Position numbers and translations under genes: made by a program. The notes beneath the pieces were generated by a model that had not been told where the DNA came from, made no database searches, and saw only the letters and a program-made list of their open reading frames with translations. From Pseudomonas fluorescens (GTDB lineage: Bacteria > Pseudomonadota > Gammaproteobacteria > Pseudomonadales > Pseudomonadaceae), in contig NZ_MOBX01000014.1 of assembly GCF_003732425.1 (NCBI RefSeq), forward strand, positions 362,816 to 426,815: a DNA stretch of 64,000 nt, in the 5' to 3' direction. Below, piece after piece: positions 33,786 to 42,014 of this stretch. Every line of letters begins with the position of its first letter. The first letter of the stretch is position 1.

Positions 33786-35162
33786 ATGTTTGAAAACTTA
33801 ACCGACCGTCTCTCGCAGACGCTGCGCCATGTCACCGGCAAGGCGAAGCTGACCGAGGACAATATCAAAGACACCCTGCGTGAAGTGCGCATGGCGTTGC
33901 TCGAAGCCGACGTCGCCCTGCCGGTGGTCAAGGACTTCGTCAATTCGGTCAAGGAGCGCGCTGTCGGCACCGAGGTGTCGCGCAGCCTGACGCCAGGCCA
34001 GGCGTTCGTGAAGATTGTCCAGGCCGAGCTCGAAAGCCTGATGGGCGCGGCCAACGAAGATTTGAACCTGAGCGCTGTGCCGCCAGCCGTCATTCTGATG
34101 GCCGGTTTGCAAGGTGCGGGTAAAACCACCACCGCTGGCAAACTGGCGCGCTTCCTTAAAGAGCGCAAGAAGAAGTCGGTCATGGTCGTGTCGGCGGACG
34201 TTTACCGTCCTGCGGCGATCAAGCAGCTGGAAACCCTGGCCAACGACATCGGCGTGACGTTCTTCCCGTCCGACCTGAGCCAGAAGCCGGTCGACATCGC
34301 CACCGCAGCTATTAAAGAAGCAAAACTGAAATTCATCGACGTGGTCATCGTCGACACCGCCGGTCGTCTGCACATCGACGAAGAGATGATGGGCGAGATC
34401 AAGGCATTGCACGCTGCGATCAACCCGGTCGAAACCCTGTTCGTGGTCGACGCCATGACCGGTCAGGATGCGGCCAACACGGCCAAGGCCTTCGGTGATG
34501 CCCTGCCACTGACCGGTGTGATCCTGACCAAGGTCGACGGCGACGCCCGTGGCGGTGCTGCACTGTCGGTACGCGCCATCACCGGCAAGCCGATCAAGTT
34601 CATCGGTATGGGCGAGAAGAGCGAAGCGCTCGACCCGTTCCACCCTGAGCGTATCGCTTCGCGCATCCTTGGCATGGGCGATGTGCTCAGTCTGATCGAA
34701 CAGGCTGAAGCGACCCTCGACAAGGACAAGGCCGACAAACTGGCCAAGAAGCTGAAAAAGGGCAAGGGCTTCGATCTCGAAGACTTCCGTGATCAGCTGC
34801 AACAGATGAAGAACATGGGCGGCCTCGGCGGGCTCATGGACAAACTGCCGAGCATCGGCGGCGTCAACCTGTCGCAAATGGGGAATGCCCAGAACGCTGC
34901 AGAGAAGCAGTTCAAGCAAATGGAAGCCATCATCAACTCCATGACCCCGGCCGAGCGCCGCGACCCTGAGCTGATCAGCGGTTCGCGCAAACGTCGCATC
35001 GCCATGGGTTCCGGCACTCAGGTGCAGGACATCGGCCGCTTGATCAAGCAGCACAAGCAGATGCAGAAGATGATGAAGAAATTCACCGCCAAAGGCGGAA
35101 TGGCGAAAATGATGCGCGGCATGGGCGGTATGTTGCCCGGCGGCGGCATGCCGAAAATGTAA
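33786..35162 (+). CDS. ffh: Signal recognition particle protein Ffh
   Basis: GTPase subunit of SRP that targets inner-membrane proteins co-translationally with 4.5S RNA. The 458-aa protein has an N domain (1-85), a G domain with GLQGAGKTTTAGKL (residues 105-118), DTAGRLH and TKVDGDARGG, and a methionine-rich M domain (about 325-458) ending GGMLPGGGMPKM. The ATG at 33786 is the start. A hairpin GCGCCGGT/ACCGGCGC (35170-35191) without a T-run follows the stop. Confidence 0.97.
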   Translation: MFENLTDRLSQTLRHVTGKAKLTEDNIKDTLREVRMALLEADVALPVVKDFVNSVKERAVGTEVSRSLTPGQAFVKIVQAELESLMGAANEDLNLSAVPPAVILMAGLQGAGKTTTAGKLARFLKERKKKSVMVVSADVYRPAAIKQLETLANDIGVTFFPSDLSQKPVDIATAAIKEAKLKFIDVVIVDTAGRLHIDEEMMGEIKALHAAINPVETLFVVDAMTGQDAANTAKAFGDALPLTGVILTKVDGDARGGAALSVRAITGKPIKFIGMGEKSEALDPFHPERIASRILGMGDVLSLIEQAEATLDKDKADKLAKKLKKGKGFDLEDFRDQLQQMKNMGGLGGLMDKLPSIGGVNLSQMGNAQNAAEKQFKQMEAIINSMTPAERRDPELISGSRKRRIAMGSGTQVQDIGRLIKQHKQMQKMMKKFTAKGGMAKMMRGMGGMLPGGGMPKM

Positions 35163-35313
35163 AGTATCCGCGCCGGTCGTCGCACCGGCGCAGACCCTGC
35201 AAGGACGCAGGATCAACAGCAAACCCGCACTCGGCGGGAGCTGACTGGCCGTTTTCATCGACGGCTCTATATGCAAATCCGCACGGCATGCCATAGGCGC
35301 CGGAAAAAGTCAT

Positions 35314-35341
35314 TTGCAAAAGTCCGGATATTCCTTAGAAT
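35314..35341 (+). promoter_or_regulatory. Candidate promoter of the rpsP operon
   Basis: TTGCAA (35314-35319), a 16-bp spacer and TAGAAT (35336-35341), about 73 bp upstream of the rpsP start. Confidence 0.6.
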
Positions 35342-35413
35342 ATGCGGCCTTTCGGGCACCCATGCCCGCTGTGCATTTAGATTTGCAGCACCGACTACAG
35401 GAACGATGTTCAC

Positions 35414-35665
35414 ATGCTAACAATCCGTCTTGCCCTTGGCGGCTCCAAAAAGCGCCCGTTTTACCACCTGACCGTAACCGACTCGCGTAACCCGCGTGAC
35501 GGCTCCCACAAAGAACAGGTTGGTTTCTTCAACCCTGTTGCCCGTGGTCAGGAAACCCGTCTGTCCGTGAACCAAGAGCGCGTAGCCTACTGGCTGAGCG
35601 TTGGTGCACAACCTTCTGAGCGCGTTGCTCAGTTGTTGAAGGAATCTGCCAAGGCTGCGGCCTGA
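35414..35665 (+). CDS. rpsP: 30S ribosomal protein S16
   Basis: 83-aa ribosomal protein bS16, an assembly protein of the 30S body. MLTIRLALGGSKKRPFYHLT, the RDGSHKEQVGFFNP segment and an alanine-rich tail are typical. It is the first gene of the conserved rpsP-rimM-trmD-rplS operon, and rimM starts 5 bp after its stop. Confidence 0.97.
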   Translation: MLTIRLALGGSKKRPFYHLTVTDSRNPRDGSHKEQVGFFNPVARGQETRLSVNQERVAYWLSVGAQPSERVAQLLKESAKAAA

Positions 35666-35670
35666 GCAAT

Positions 35671-36207
35671 ATGAACGCGACGCCTGCTGTTGCTGATGAT
35701 TTGATCGTTATTGGCAAAATTTATTCTGTTCATGGCGTTCGCGGCGAAGTGAAGGTTTATTCCTTTACTGATCCGACTGAAAACCTGTTGCAGTACAAAA
35801 CCTGGACGCTCAAGCGCGAAGGCAATGTGAAACAGGTCGAGCTGGTCAGTGGACGCGGGAGCGACAAGTTCCTGGTCGCAAAGCTCAAGGGTCTCGATGA
35901 TCGTGAAGAAGCTCGTCTTCTGGCCGGTTATGAGATCTGTGTGCCGCGCAATCTGTTCGCTGAATTGACCGAAGGCGAGTACTACTGGTACCAGCTGGAA
36001 GGTCTGAAGGTTATTGATCAACTCGGGCAATTGCTCGGGAAAATCGATCATCTTCTGGAAACCGGCGCCAATGATGTAATGGTCGTCAAGCCTTGCGCTG
36101 GCAGCCTGGATGATCGCGAACGCCTGTTGCCCTATACGGAGCAATGCGTGTTGGCCGTCGACCTGGCCGCGGGCGAGATGAAGGTGGATTGGGACGCGGA
36201 CTTCTAA
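35671..36207 (+). CDS. rimM: Ribosome maturation factor RimM
   Basis: 178-aa assembly factor that binds S19 and the 16S head during 30S maturation. The N-terminal barrel starts DDLIVIGKIYSVHGVRGEVKVYS, and the C-terminal PRC-barrel-like domain contains EYYWYQLEGLKV and GANDVMVVK. The start is ATG at 35671. trmD begins 2 bp after its stop. Confidence 0.96.
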   Translation: MNATPAVADDLIVIGKIYSVHGVRGEVKVYSFTDPTENLLQYKTWTLKREGNVKQVELVSGRGSDKFLVAKLKGLDDREEARLLAGYEICVPRNLFAELTEGEYYWYQLEGLKVIDQLGQLLGKIDHLLETGANDVMVVKPCAGSLDDRERLLPYTEQCVLAVDLAAGEMKVDWDADF

Positions 36208-36209
36208 AC

Positions 36210-36962
36210 GTGGCTAATTTGCGTGTAGAAGTGATCAGTTTGTTTCCCGAGATGTTTTCCGCCATCGGCGACTACGGCATCACCAGTCGTGCGGTCAAAC
36301 AGGGGCTCTTGCAGCTGACCTGTTGGAATCCGCGAGATTACACGACGGATCGGCATCACACTGTAGACGATCGCCCGTTTGGCGGTGGTCCGGGCATGGT
36401 GATGAAGATCAAGCCCCTGGAAGATGCTCTGGTTCAGGCCAAGGCAGCAGCCGGGGAGGCGGCGAAGGTGATTTACCTGTCCCCCCAAGGCCGTCAACTG
36501 ACTCAGTCGGCGGTACGCGAGCTGGCACAATCGGATGCATTGATCCTGATTGCCGGCCGCTATGAAGGCATTGACGAGCGCTTTATTGAGGCTCATGTCG
36601 ATGAAGAGTGGTCGATTGGCGACTATGTACTGTCTGGCGGCGAGCTGCCGGCCATGGTCCTGATCGATGCGGTTACACGACTGCTGCCTGGAGCTTTAGG
36701 GCATGCGGATTCCGCTGAGGAAGATTCCTTTACGGATGGTCTGCTGGATTGCCCGCACTACACCCGACCTGAGGTGTATGCGGATCAGCGTGTTCCCGAC
36801 GTGTTGCTGAGTGGCAATCACGCGCATATCCGGCGTTGGCGTTTACAGCAGTCCCTTGGTAGGACCTTTGAACGACGCGCCGATCTTCTGGAAAGCCGCT
36901 CGCTTTCTGGAGAAGAGAAGAAGCTGCTCGAGGAATACATCCGCGAGCGGGACGATAGTTAA
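36210..36962 (+). CDS. trmD: tRNA (guanine-N1-)-methyltransferase
   Basis: SPOUT (trefoil-knot) methyltransferase that makes m1G37 in tRNAs with G36 and prevents frameshifts. The 250-aa protein shows the substrate loop VDDRPFGGGPGMVMK (about residues 50-64) and the knot motifs LIAGRYEGIDER and SIGDYVLSGGELPAMVLIDA. The GTG start at 36210 gives VANLRVEVISLFPEM; a longer upstream frame overlaps rimM and has no similarity. Confidence 0.96.
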   Translation: MANLRVEVISLFPEMFSAIGDYGITSRAVKQGLLQLTCWNPRDYTTDRHHTVDDRPFGGGPGMVMKIKPLEDALVQAKAAAGEAAKVIYLSPQGRQLTQSAVRELAQSDALILIAGRYEGIDERFIEAHVDEEWSIGDYVLSGGELPAMVLIDAVTRLLPGALGHADSAEEDSFTDGLLDCPHYTRPEVYADQRVPDVLLSGNHAHIRRWRLQQSLGRTFERRADLLESRSLSGEEKKLLEEYIRERDDS

Positions 36963-37007
36963 CAACGTATCGATGGTAGATCGAACGATTTACCTTAGGA
37001 GCACAGC

Positions 37008-37358
37008 ATGACCAACAAAATCATCCTTGCACTCGAAGCAGAGCAGATGACCAAAGAAATCCCTACCTTCGCCCCAGGCGACACTATTGTCGTTCAGGTG
37101 AAAGTGAAGGAAGGCGATCGTTCCCGTCTGCAAGCGTTCGAAGGCGTTGTAATCGCCAAGCGTAACCGCGGCGTGAACAGTGCGTTCACCGTTCGTAAAA
37201 TCTCCAACGGTGTTGGTGTAGAACGTACTTTCCAGACCTACTCCCCGCAGATCGACAGCATGGCTGTTAAACGTCGCGGTGACGTACGTAAAGCCAAGCT
37301 GTACTACCTGCGCGACCTGTCGGGTAAAGCAGCTCGCATCAAGGAAAAACTGGCTTAA
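37008..37358 (+). CDS. rplS: 50S ribosomal protein L19
   Basis: 116-aa bL19, at the 30S-50S interface. It shows the usual [36 protein letters not shown] and the basic C-terminal [21 protein letters not shown]. The ATG at 37008 is preceded by TTAGGAG. It is the last gene of the rpsP operon and is followed by a strong terminator. Confidence 0.97.
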
Positions 37359-37376
37359 GTCCAGCTTCCGATGCAG

Positions 37377-37405
37377 AAAAAAGCAGCCTACGGGCTGCTT
37401 TTTTG
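37377..37405 (+). terminator. Intrinsic terminator of the rpsP-rplS operon
   Basis: AAGCAGCC (37381-37388) pairs with GGGCTGCTT around a TAC loop; an A-run precedes and six T follow. Confidence 0.9.
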
Positions 37406-37418
37406 TTGCCCAGAATTC

Positions 37419-37465
37419 CTGTAGGAGCTGCCGAAGGCTCGAGCTTCGATCAGACGATCTCTTGA
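37419..37465. repeat. Degenerate single REP, family A
   Basis: GTAGGAGCTGCCGAAGGCTC is intact, but the CGATCTTTT tail is interrupted by about 20 bp (GACGATCTCTTGATCTTG). Confidence 0.6.
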
Positions 37466-37507
37466 TCTTGCTATACCCGGTACCCGCACACACGAGCAGT
37501 AATAACC

Positions 37508-37921
37508 ATGACCACCCGCGACCAGGAAATCCAGCGCCGTACCGAACTCTCGGTAACCCGCGTGACCAAGGCTGTCTTCCCGCCAACCACCAACCACCAC
37601 AACACCCTGTTCGGCGGCACCGCGCTGGCATGGATGGACGAAGTGTCGTTCATCACCGCCACACGCTTCTGCCGCTTGCCATTGGTGACCGTGTCTACCG
37701 ATCGCATCGACTTCAATCACGCGATCCCGGCCGGCTCCATCGTTGAACTGGTCGGGAAGGTGATCAAGGTCGGCAACACCAGCCTCAAGGTCGAGGTTGA
37801 AGTGTTTGTCGAGAGCATGAGTTGTGATGGCCGCGAGAAGGCGATCCACGGGCAATTCAGTTTTGTGGCGATCGATGATGACAAGCGGCCGGTGCCGGTG
37901 CTGCCCGGGTTTGCAGCCTGA
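37508..37921 (+). CDS. Acyl-CoA thioesterase (YciA-like hot-dog fold)
   Basis: 137-aa hot-dog fold protein. The motif NHHNTLFGGTALAWMDEVSF (residues 30-49) contains the family's catalytic Asp and the N-G pair, followed by STDRIDFNHAIPAGSIVELVGKV. Such hexameric thioesterases hydrolyse acyl-CoAs of varied chain length. The ATG at 37508 has only a weak Shine-Dalgarno. It is converging with the antiporter gene; a REPIN separates them. Confidence 0.88.
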   Translation: MTTRDQEIQRRTELSVTRVTKAVFPPTTNHHNTLFGGTALAWMDEVSFITATRFCRLPLVTVSTDRIDFNHAIPAGSIVELVGKVIKVGNTSLKVEVEVFVESMSCDGREKAIHGQFSFVAIDDDKRPVPVLPGFAA

Positions 37922-37939
37922 TCTGATCCCGCATCGCGC

Positions 37940-38036
37940 CCTTCGCGAGCAGGCTCGCTCCCACAGGTTTTGTGCCGGACACAGATTTTGTGTTCACCCC
38001 GATCACTGTGGGAGCGAGCCTGCTCGCCAAGGCGTC
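37940..38036. repeat. REPIN, family C, between converging genes
   Basis: GCGAGCAGGCTCGCTCCCAC at 37945-37964 and the inverted copy at 38006-38034 span the gap between the thioesterase and antiporter stops. Confidence 0.88.
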
Positions 38037-38039
38037 AGC

Positions 38040-39848
38040 TCAGGCGGCTAAGGCCTCAGGCTGAATCAACGCCAACAACGTCCACCCCGCCCCAGGCTTC
38101 ACCGTAGTCTCAGGCGTCACCACATGCACCCACCCGCTGTCATCACGCATGAACAGCAAGGTCGCACGCTGACCATGCAGCGCGCGGTAATCCTCCCAGC
38201 CAAAACCAGCCGTCAGCGTCGTGCTGTACAGCTCGGCACCCTGGCCCATCTGGCTGGCCAGTTTCGCGTAGGTAAACGCCTCGCTGCCCAACTGATTGCC
38301 ACGATGCTCCAGGCTCGCGCGGTGCTTGTCGCTGCGCCGGCTTTCATGACCGCTGGCCAAACCAAACAGGCGCTGATGGCCGAAATCATGGCGAAAGCGC
38401 ATCGCCGCCAAGGTATTGAGTTCGCCCGACGGCGACAGCGCGAGCAAATGCCCCAACCCGACCAGATCCAGATGTGCGTCAGCATGCTGCGAGGCCGGAT
38501 TACCGAAATAGGTCGGCAAACCTTCCATGCGTGCGGCGCGAATGTTTTCCCAACTCGAATCAGTCAGCAGCACCCGGCTACCCAGTTGCTGCAGCGATTT
38601 GCCCAGTTCCCGCGCCGGGCCGTTGGCGCCGACGATCAGGAATCCACTCGGCGCCGGCTCCGCGACTTTAAGCAGTCGTGCCAGCGGTCGTGCAGTGGCA
38701 CTTTGCAGGACAACGGTGCCGATAATCACCGCAAACGTCAGCGGCACCAGCAGTAATGCCCCTTCATGCCCGGCCTCGTGCAGGCGAATCGCGAAAATCG
38801 CCGACACCGCCGCCGCGACAATCCCGCGCGGTGCAATCCAGCACAGCAACGCGCGCTCACGCCAACTCAGGCTGGAACCGGCCGTGCTGAGCAGCACGTT
38901 CAGCGGTCGAGCGATGAGTTGAATCACCAACAGCAGAATCAACACCAGCGGCCCCAGTCCGATCAACGCGTACAAATCCAGGCGCGCCGCCAACAGAATG
39001 AACAGTCCGGAAATCAGCAGCACGCTAAGATTTTCCTTGAAGTGCAGGATGTGCCGCACATCCACGCCTTTCATGTTCGCCAGCCACATGCCCATCAGCG
39101 TCACTGCCAGCAGGCCGGATTCATGCATCACTGCGTTGGCGGCAATGAAAATTCCCAGTACCGCCGCCAGCGAGGCGAGGTTATGCAGGTACTCCGGCAG
39201 CCATTGCCGGCGGATCACCGTGCCGAGCAGCCAGCCACCGACAATGCCGAACACCGCGCCGCAGAGAATCACGCCGCCAAAGGTGAACAAACTCTGCTTG
39301 AGACCATGCCCTTCGCCGCTGGCAATGATGAAGCTGTAGACCACCACAGCGAGCAGGGCGCCGATCGGGTCGATGACGATGCCTTCCCAGCGCAAAATGT
39401 TGGCGATCGAGGCTTTCGGTCGCACCACGCGCAGCATCGGTACGATCACGGTGGGGCCGGTGACCAGCGTCAGGCTGCCGAACAGGATGGCCAGCATCCA
39501 GTCGAAGCCGAGCAGGAAGTGCGTGGCGACCGCAATGACGATCCAGGTCGAGATCGCGCCAATGGTCACCAGACGATGGACGACGCTGCCGATCTCCTTC
39601 CACTCCGACAGGTGCAGGGTCAGGCTGCCCTCGAACAGAATCAGCGCTACCGCCAACGACACCAGCGGCATCAACAGCGGCCCGAACATCTCCTGTGGAT
39701 CGAGCCAGCCCAGCACCGGGCCGACCAGAATCCCGGTCAGCAGCAGAAACAGAATCGCCGGCAGCTTCAGGCGCCAGGCCAGCCATTGGCAACCCAGCGC
39801 CGCGGCGCCAATCCCGCCAAATGCCAAGAGAATTTGCTGCTCGTTCAT
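38040..39848 (-). CDS. CPA1-type Na+(K+)/H+ antiporter with C-terminal TrkA-N domain
   Basis: 602-aa inner-membrane protein. Residues 5-395 form a Na+/H+ exchanger domain with about 12-13 helices; the ion-site region TGPTVIVPML near 130 and EGIVIDPIGALLAVVVY near 155 are visible. Residues about 405-520 resemble a TrkA-N (RCK) nucleotide-binding domain, with FLIVGANGPARELGKSL. A short C-terminal domain follows. Coupling a CPA1 exchanger with RCK regulation points to pH or K+ homeostasis. The ATG at 39848 is the start. It is divergent from xerD. Confidence 0.88.
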   Translation of the reverse strand: MNEQQILLAFGGIGAAALGCQWLAWRLKLPAILFLLLTGILVGPVLGWLDPQEMFGPLLMPLVSLAVALILFEGSLTLHLSEWKEIGSVVHRLVTIGAISTWIVIAVATHFLLGFDWMLAILFGSLTLVTGPTVIVPMLRVVRPKASIANILRWEGIVIDPIGALLAVVVYSFIIASGEGHGLKQSLFTFGGVILCGAVFGIVGGWLLGTVIRRQWLPEYLHNLASLAAVLGIFIAANAVMHESGLLAVTLMGMWLANMKGVDVRHILHFKENLSVLLISGLFILLAARLDLYALIGLGPLVLILLLVIQLIARPLNVLLSTAGSSLSWRERALLCWIAPRGIVAAAVSAIFAIRLHEAGHEGALLLVPLTFAVIIGTVVLQSATARPLARLLKVAEPAPSGFLIVGANGPARELGKSLQQLGSRVLLTDSSWENIRAARMEGLPTYFGNPASQHADAHLDLVGLGHLLALSPSGELNTLAAMRFRHDFGHQRLFGLASGHESRRSDKHRASLEHRGNQLGSEAFTYAKLASQMGQGAELYSTTLTAGFGWEDYRALHGQRATLLFMRDDSGWVHVVTPETTVKPGAGWTLLALIQPEALAA

Positions 39849-39956
39849 TGAAGCTCCCTGTTCCTTGAATTAGCGGGCTATGAAAGACTAGCGCCCATTC
39901 CTACAGTTCACTCTACATTTGCGCACAGTCCTTGAGGCTGTGTGACTTGAGCGCCC

Positions 39957-40853
39957 ATGCCTGCCATCGACCATCCGCTGATTGATCAATTCCTCGACGC
40001 TTTATGGCTGGAAAAGGGCCTGTCCGATAACACCCGCGGCGCCTATCGCAGCGATCTGGCGCTGTTCAATGGCTGGTTGCAGGAGAAAAACCTCGAGCTG
40101 ATCAATGCCGGTCGTGAACTGATCCTCGATCATTTGGCCTGGCGTCTGGAGCAGAACTATAAACCGCGCTCCACCGCCAGATTCCTCTCTGGAGTGCGTG
40201 GCTTTTATCGCTATCTGCTGCGGGAAAAACTGATCAGCGTCGACCCGACATTGCGCGTCGACATGCCGCAACTGGGTAGACCGTTGCCTAAATCCCTGTC
40301 GGAAGCCGACGTCGAGGCGCTGCTCAAGGCACCGGATCTGAGCGAAGCCATCGGCCAGCGTGACCGCGCCATGCTTGAGGTGCTGTACGCCTGCGGACTG
40401 CGGGTGACCGAGCTGGTGAGCCTGACGCTGGAACAGGTCAACCTGCGCCAGGGTGTGTTGCGGGTGATGGGCAAGGGCAGCAAGGAGCGGCTGGTGCCGA
40501 TGGGCGAAGAGGCGATCGTCTGGGTCGAGCGTTATATGCGTGACGGTCGTAGCGAATTGCTCGGTGGCCGGCCTAGCGATGTGCTGTTCCCCAGTCAGCG
40601 CGGCGAGCAGATGACCCGCCAGACGTTTTGGCACCGGATCAAGCATCAGGCCAAGGTTGCCGGAATCGGCAAGTCGCTGTCGCCGCACACCTTGCGTCAT
40701 GCGTTTGCTACGCACTTGCTTAACCATGGCGCGGATTTGCGCGTGGTGCAGATGTTGCTCGGGCACAGTGATTTGTCGACCACGCAGATCTACACCCATG
40801 TGGCGCGGGCGCGACTGCAGGACTTGCACGCCAAACATCACCCAAGAGGCTGA
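39957..40853 (+). CDS. xerD: Site-specific tyrosine recombinase XerD
   Basis: Chromosome dimer resolvase subunit that acts with XerC at dif under FtsK control. The 298-aa protein carries all catalytic residues at E. coli-like positions: Arg149, Lys173, His244, Arg247, His270 and the nucleophile Tyr279 (TQIYTHV). The N-terminal core-binding domain covers 1-90. This is the housekeeping enzyme and not a phage integrase: it sits next to dsbC, as in E. coli. Confidence 0.97.
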   Translation: MPAIDHPLIDQFLDALWLEKGLSDNTRGAYRSDLALFNGWLQEKNLELINAGRELILDHLAWRLEQNYKPRSTARFLSGVRGFYRYLLREKLISVDPTLRVDMPQLGRPLPKSLSEADVEALLKAPDLSEAIGQRDRAMLEVLYACGLRVTELVSLTLEQVNLRQGVLRVMGKGSKERLVPMGEEAIVWVERYMRDGRSELLGGRPSDVLFPSQRGEQMTRQTFWHRIKHQAKVAGIGKSLSPHTLRHAFATHLLNHGADLRVVQMLLGHSDLSTTQIYTHVARARLQDLHAKHHPRG

Positions 40854-40869
40854 TACAAACCCCGCTTTT

Positions 40870-40991
40870 TGTGGCGAGGGAGCTTGCTCCCGCTGGGGCG
40901 CGAAGCGGCCCCCGAAATCTGTCAGTCACATCGGTTGTGCGATATTTACGACTGCTGCGCAGCCGAGCGGTAGCAAGCTCCCTCGCCACAA
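40870..40991. repeat. REPIN, family B
   Basis: GTGGCGAGGGAGCTTGCTCC at 40871-40890 and the inverted copy at about 40968-40990; one arm has a substitution (GCGGTAGC for GCGGGAGC). It lies between xerD and dsbC. Confidence 0.86.
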
Positions 40992-41152
40992 GGTAATTCG
41001 AGTCACCCTGCGGTGAAAGTGTGGCGACAGGCGCATTCGGCCACCGTGGCCTTATGTGTTAGGCTTTGCCGGTTTGCACGATGGACGGTTATGACCCGGT
41101 GTTCCGGCACGGGCGTTCTGATCGTTCCATTTGTCCGCCTTCAGGAGTTCTC

Positions 41153-41884
41153 ATGCGTCTGATCCAGATTTTCGCCGCCGCAGCCATTGCGTTGGCCAGC
41201 ACCTTTGCCGTCGCCGATGACGCGGCCGACAAAGCCATTCGTCAAAGCCTGGAAAAACTCGAACTCGAGGTTCCGGTAGAAAGCATCAGCGCCAGCCCGT
41301 TGCCGGGTATGTACGAAGTCAAGCTCAAGGGCAGCCGCGTGCTTTACGCCAGCGCCGACGGCCAGTACATCGTTCAGGGTTACCTGTTCCAGCTCAAGGA
41401 CGGCAAACCGGTCAACCTGACCGAGAAGACCGAACGCCTGGGCATCTCCAAACTGATCAATGCCATTCCGGTTGCCGAAACCGTGGTCTACCCGGCCGTG
41501 GGCGAGACCAAATCGCACATCACCGTGTTCACCGACACCACTTGCCCGTATTGCCACAAGCTGCACGCCGAAGTGCCTGAGCTGAACAAGCGCGGCATCG
41601 AAGTGCGCTACGTCGCGTTCCCGCGCCAGGGGCTGAACTCGCCGGGTGACGAGCAACTGCAAGCCGTGTGGTGCTCGAAAGACAAGAAAGCCGCCATGGA
41701 CAAAATGGTCGACGGCAAGGAAATCAAGGCCGCCAAGTGCGATAACCCGGTTTCCAAACAGTTTGCCCTCGGTCAGTCGATTGGCGTGAACGGTACACCG
41801 GCCATCGTTTTGGCCGACGGACAAGTGATTCCGGGCTACCAGCCTGCGCCACAAGTCGCCAAACTGGCGCTGGGCGCGAAGTAA
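41153..41884 (+). CDS. dsbC: Thiol:disulfide isomerase DsbC
   Basis: Periplasmic homodimeric isomerase that corrects wrong disulfides, kept reduced by DsbD. The 243-aa precursor has a signal peptide (cleavage after AVA, near residue 21), an N-terminal dimerisation domain (25-85), a linker helix and a thioredoxin domain with CPYC (Cys131 and Cys134). The cis-Pro loop is GVNGTPAIVL. The ATG at 41153 has AGGAG 5 nt upstream. Confidence 0.96.
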   Translation: MRLIQIFAAAAIALASTFAVADDAADKAIRQSLEKLELEVPVESISASPLPGMYEVKLKGSRVLYASADGQYIVQGYLFQLKDGKPVNLTEKTERLGISKLINAIPVAETVVYPAVGETKSHITVFTDTTCPYCHKLHAEVPELNKRGIEVRYVAFPRQGLNSPGDEQLQAVWCSKDKKAAMDKMVDGKEIKAAKCDNPVSKQFALGQSIGVNGTPAIVLADGQVIPGYQPAPQVAKLALGAK

Positions 41885-41889
41885 TTCGC

Positions 41890-41997
41890 ATCGTCACGGT
41901 CAGCCGTGACGATCATGGTCCGGCAGCCACATCGCCGGGCCATCAATAGAGAGCCGCGAGCACGCGGTTGTTTTCCGGCCGACCCCGCGTCGGCCGT
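41890..41997 (+). terminator. Four successive hairpins between dsbC and hom, two terminator-like
   Basis: H1: a perfect 10-bp stem 41890-41899/41904-41913. H2: 41915-41924/41934-41943 with one G-U pair. H3: CCGCG-AGCA-CGCGG at 41954-41967, then TTGTTTT. H4: GGCCGAC/GTCGGCC at 41977-41995, then GTTTTA. At least H3 and H4 resemble intrinsic terminators. Their placement just before hom could also give attenuation. Confidence 0.6.
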
Positions 41998-42014
41998 TTT
42001 ATGGGGAGTTCACA

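Noticed and set aside
39957..40853. Tyrosine recombinase as a sign of an integrated element
   Set aside because: Length, residue positions and the dsbC neighbour identify the housekeeping XerD.
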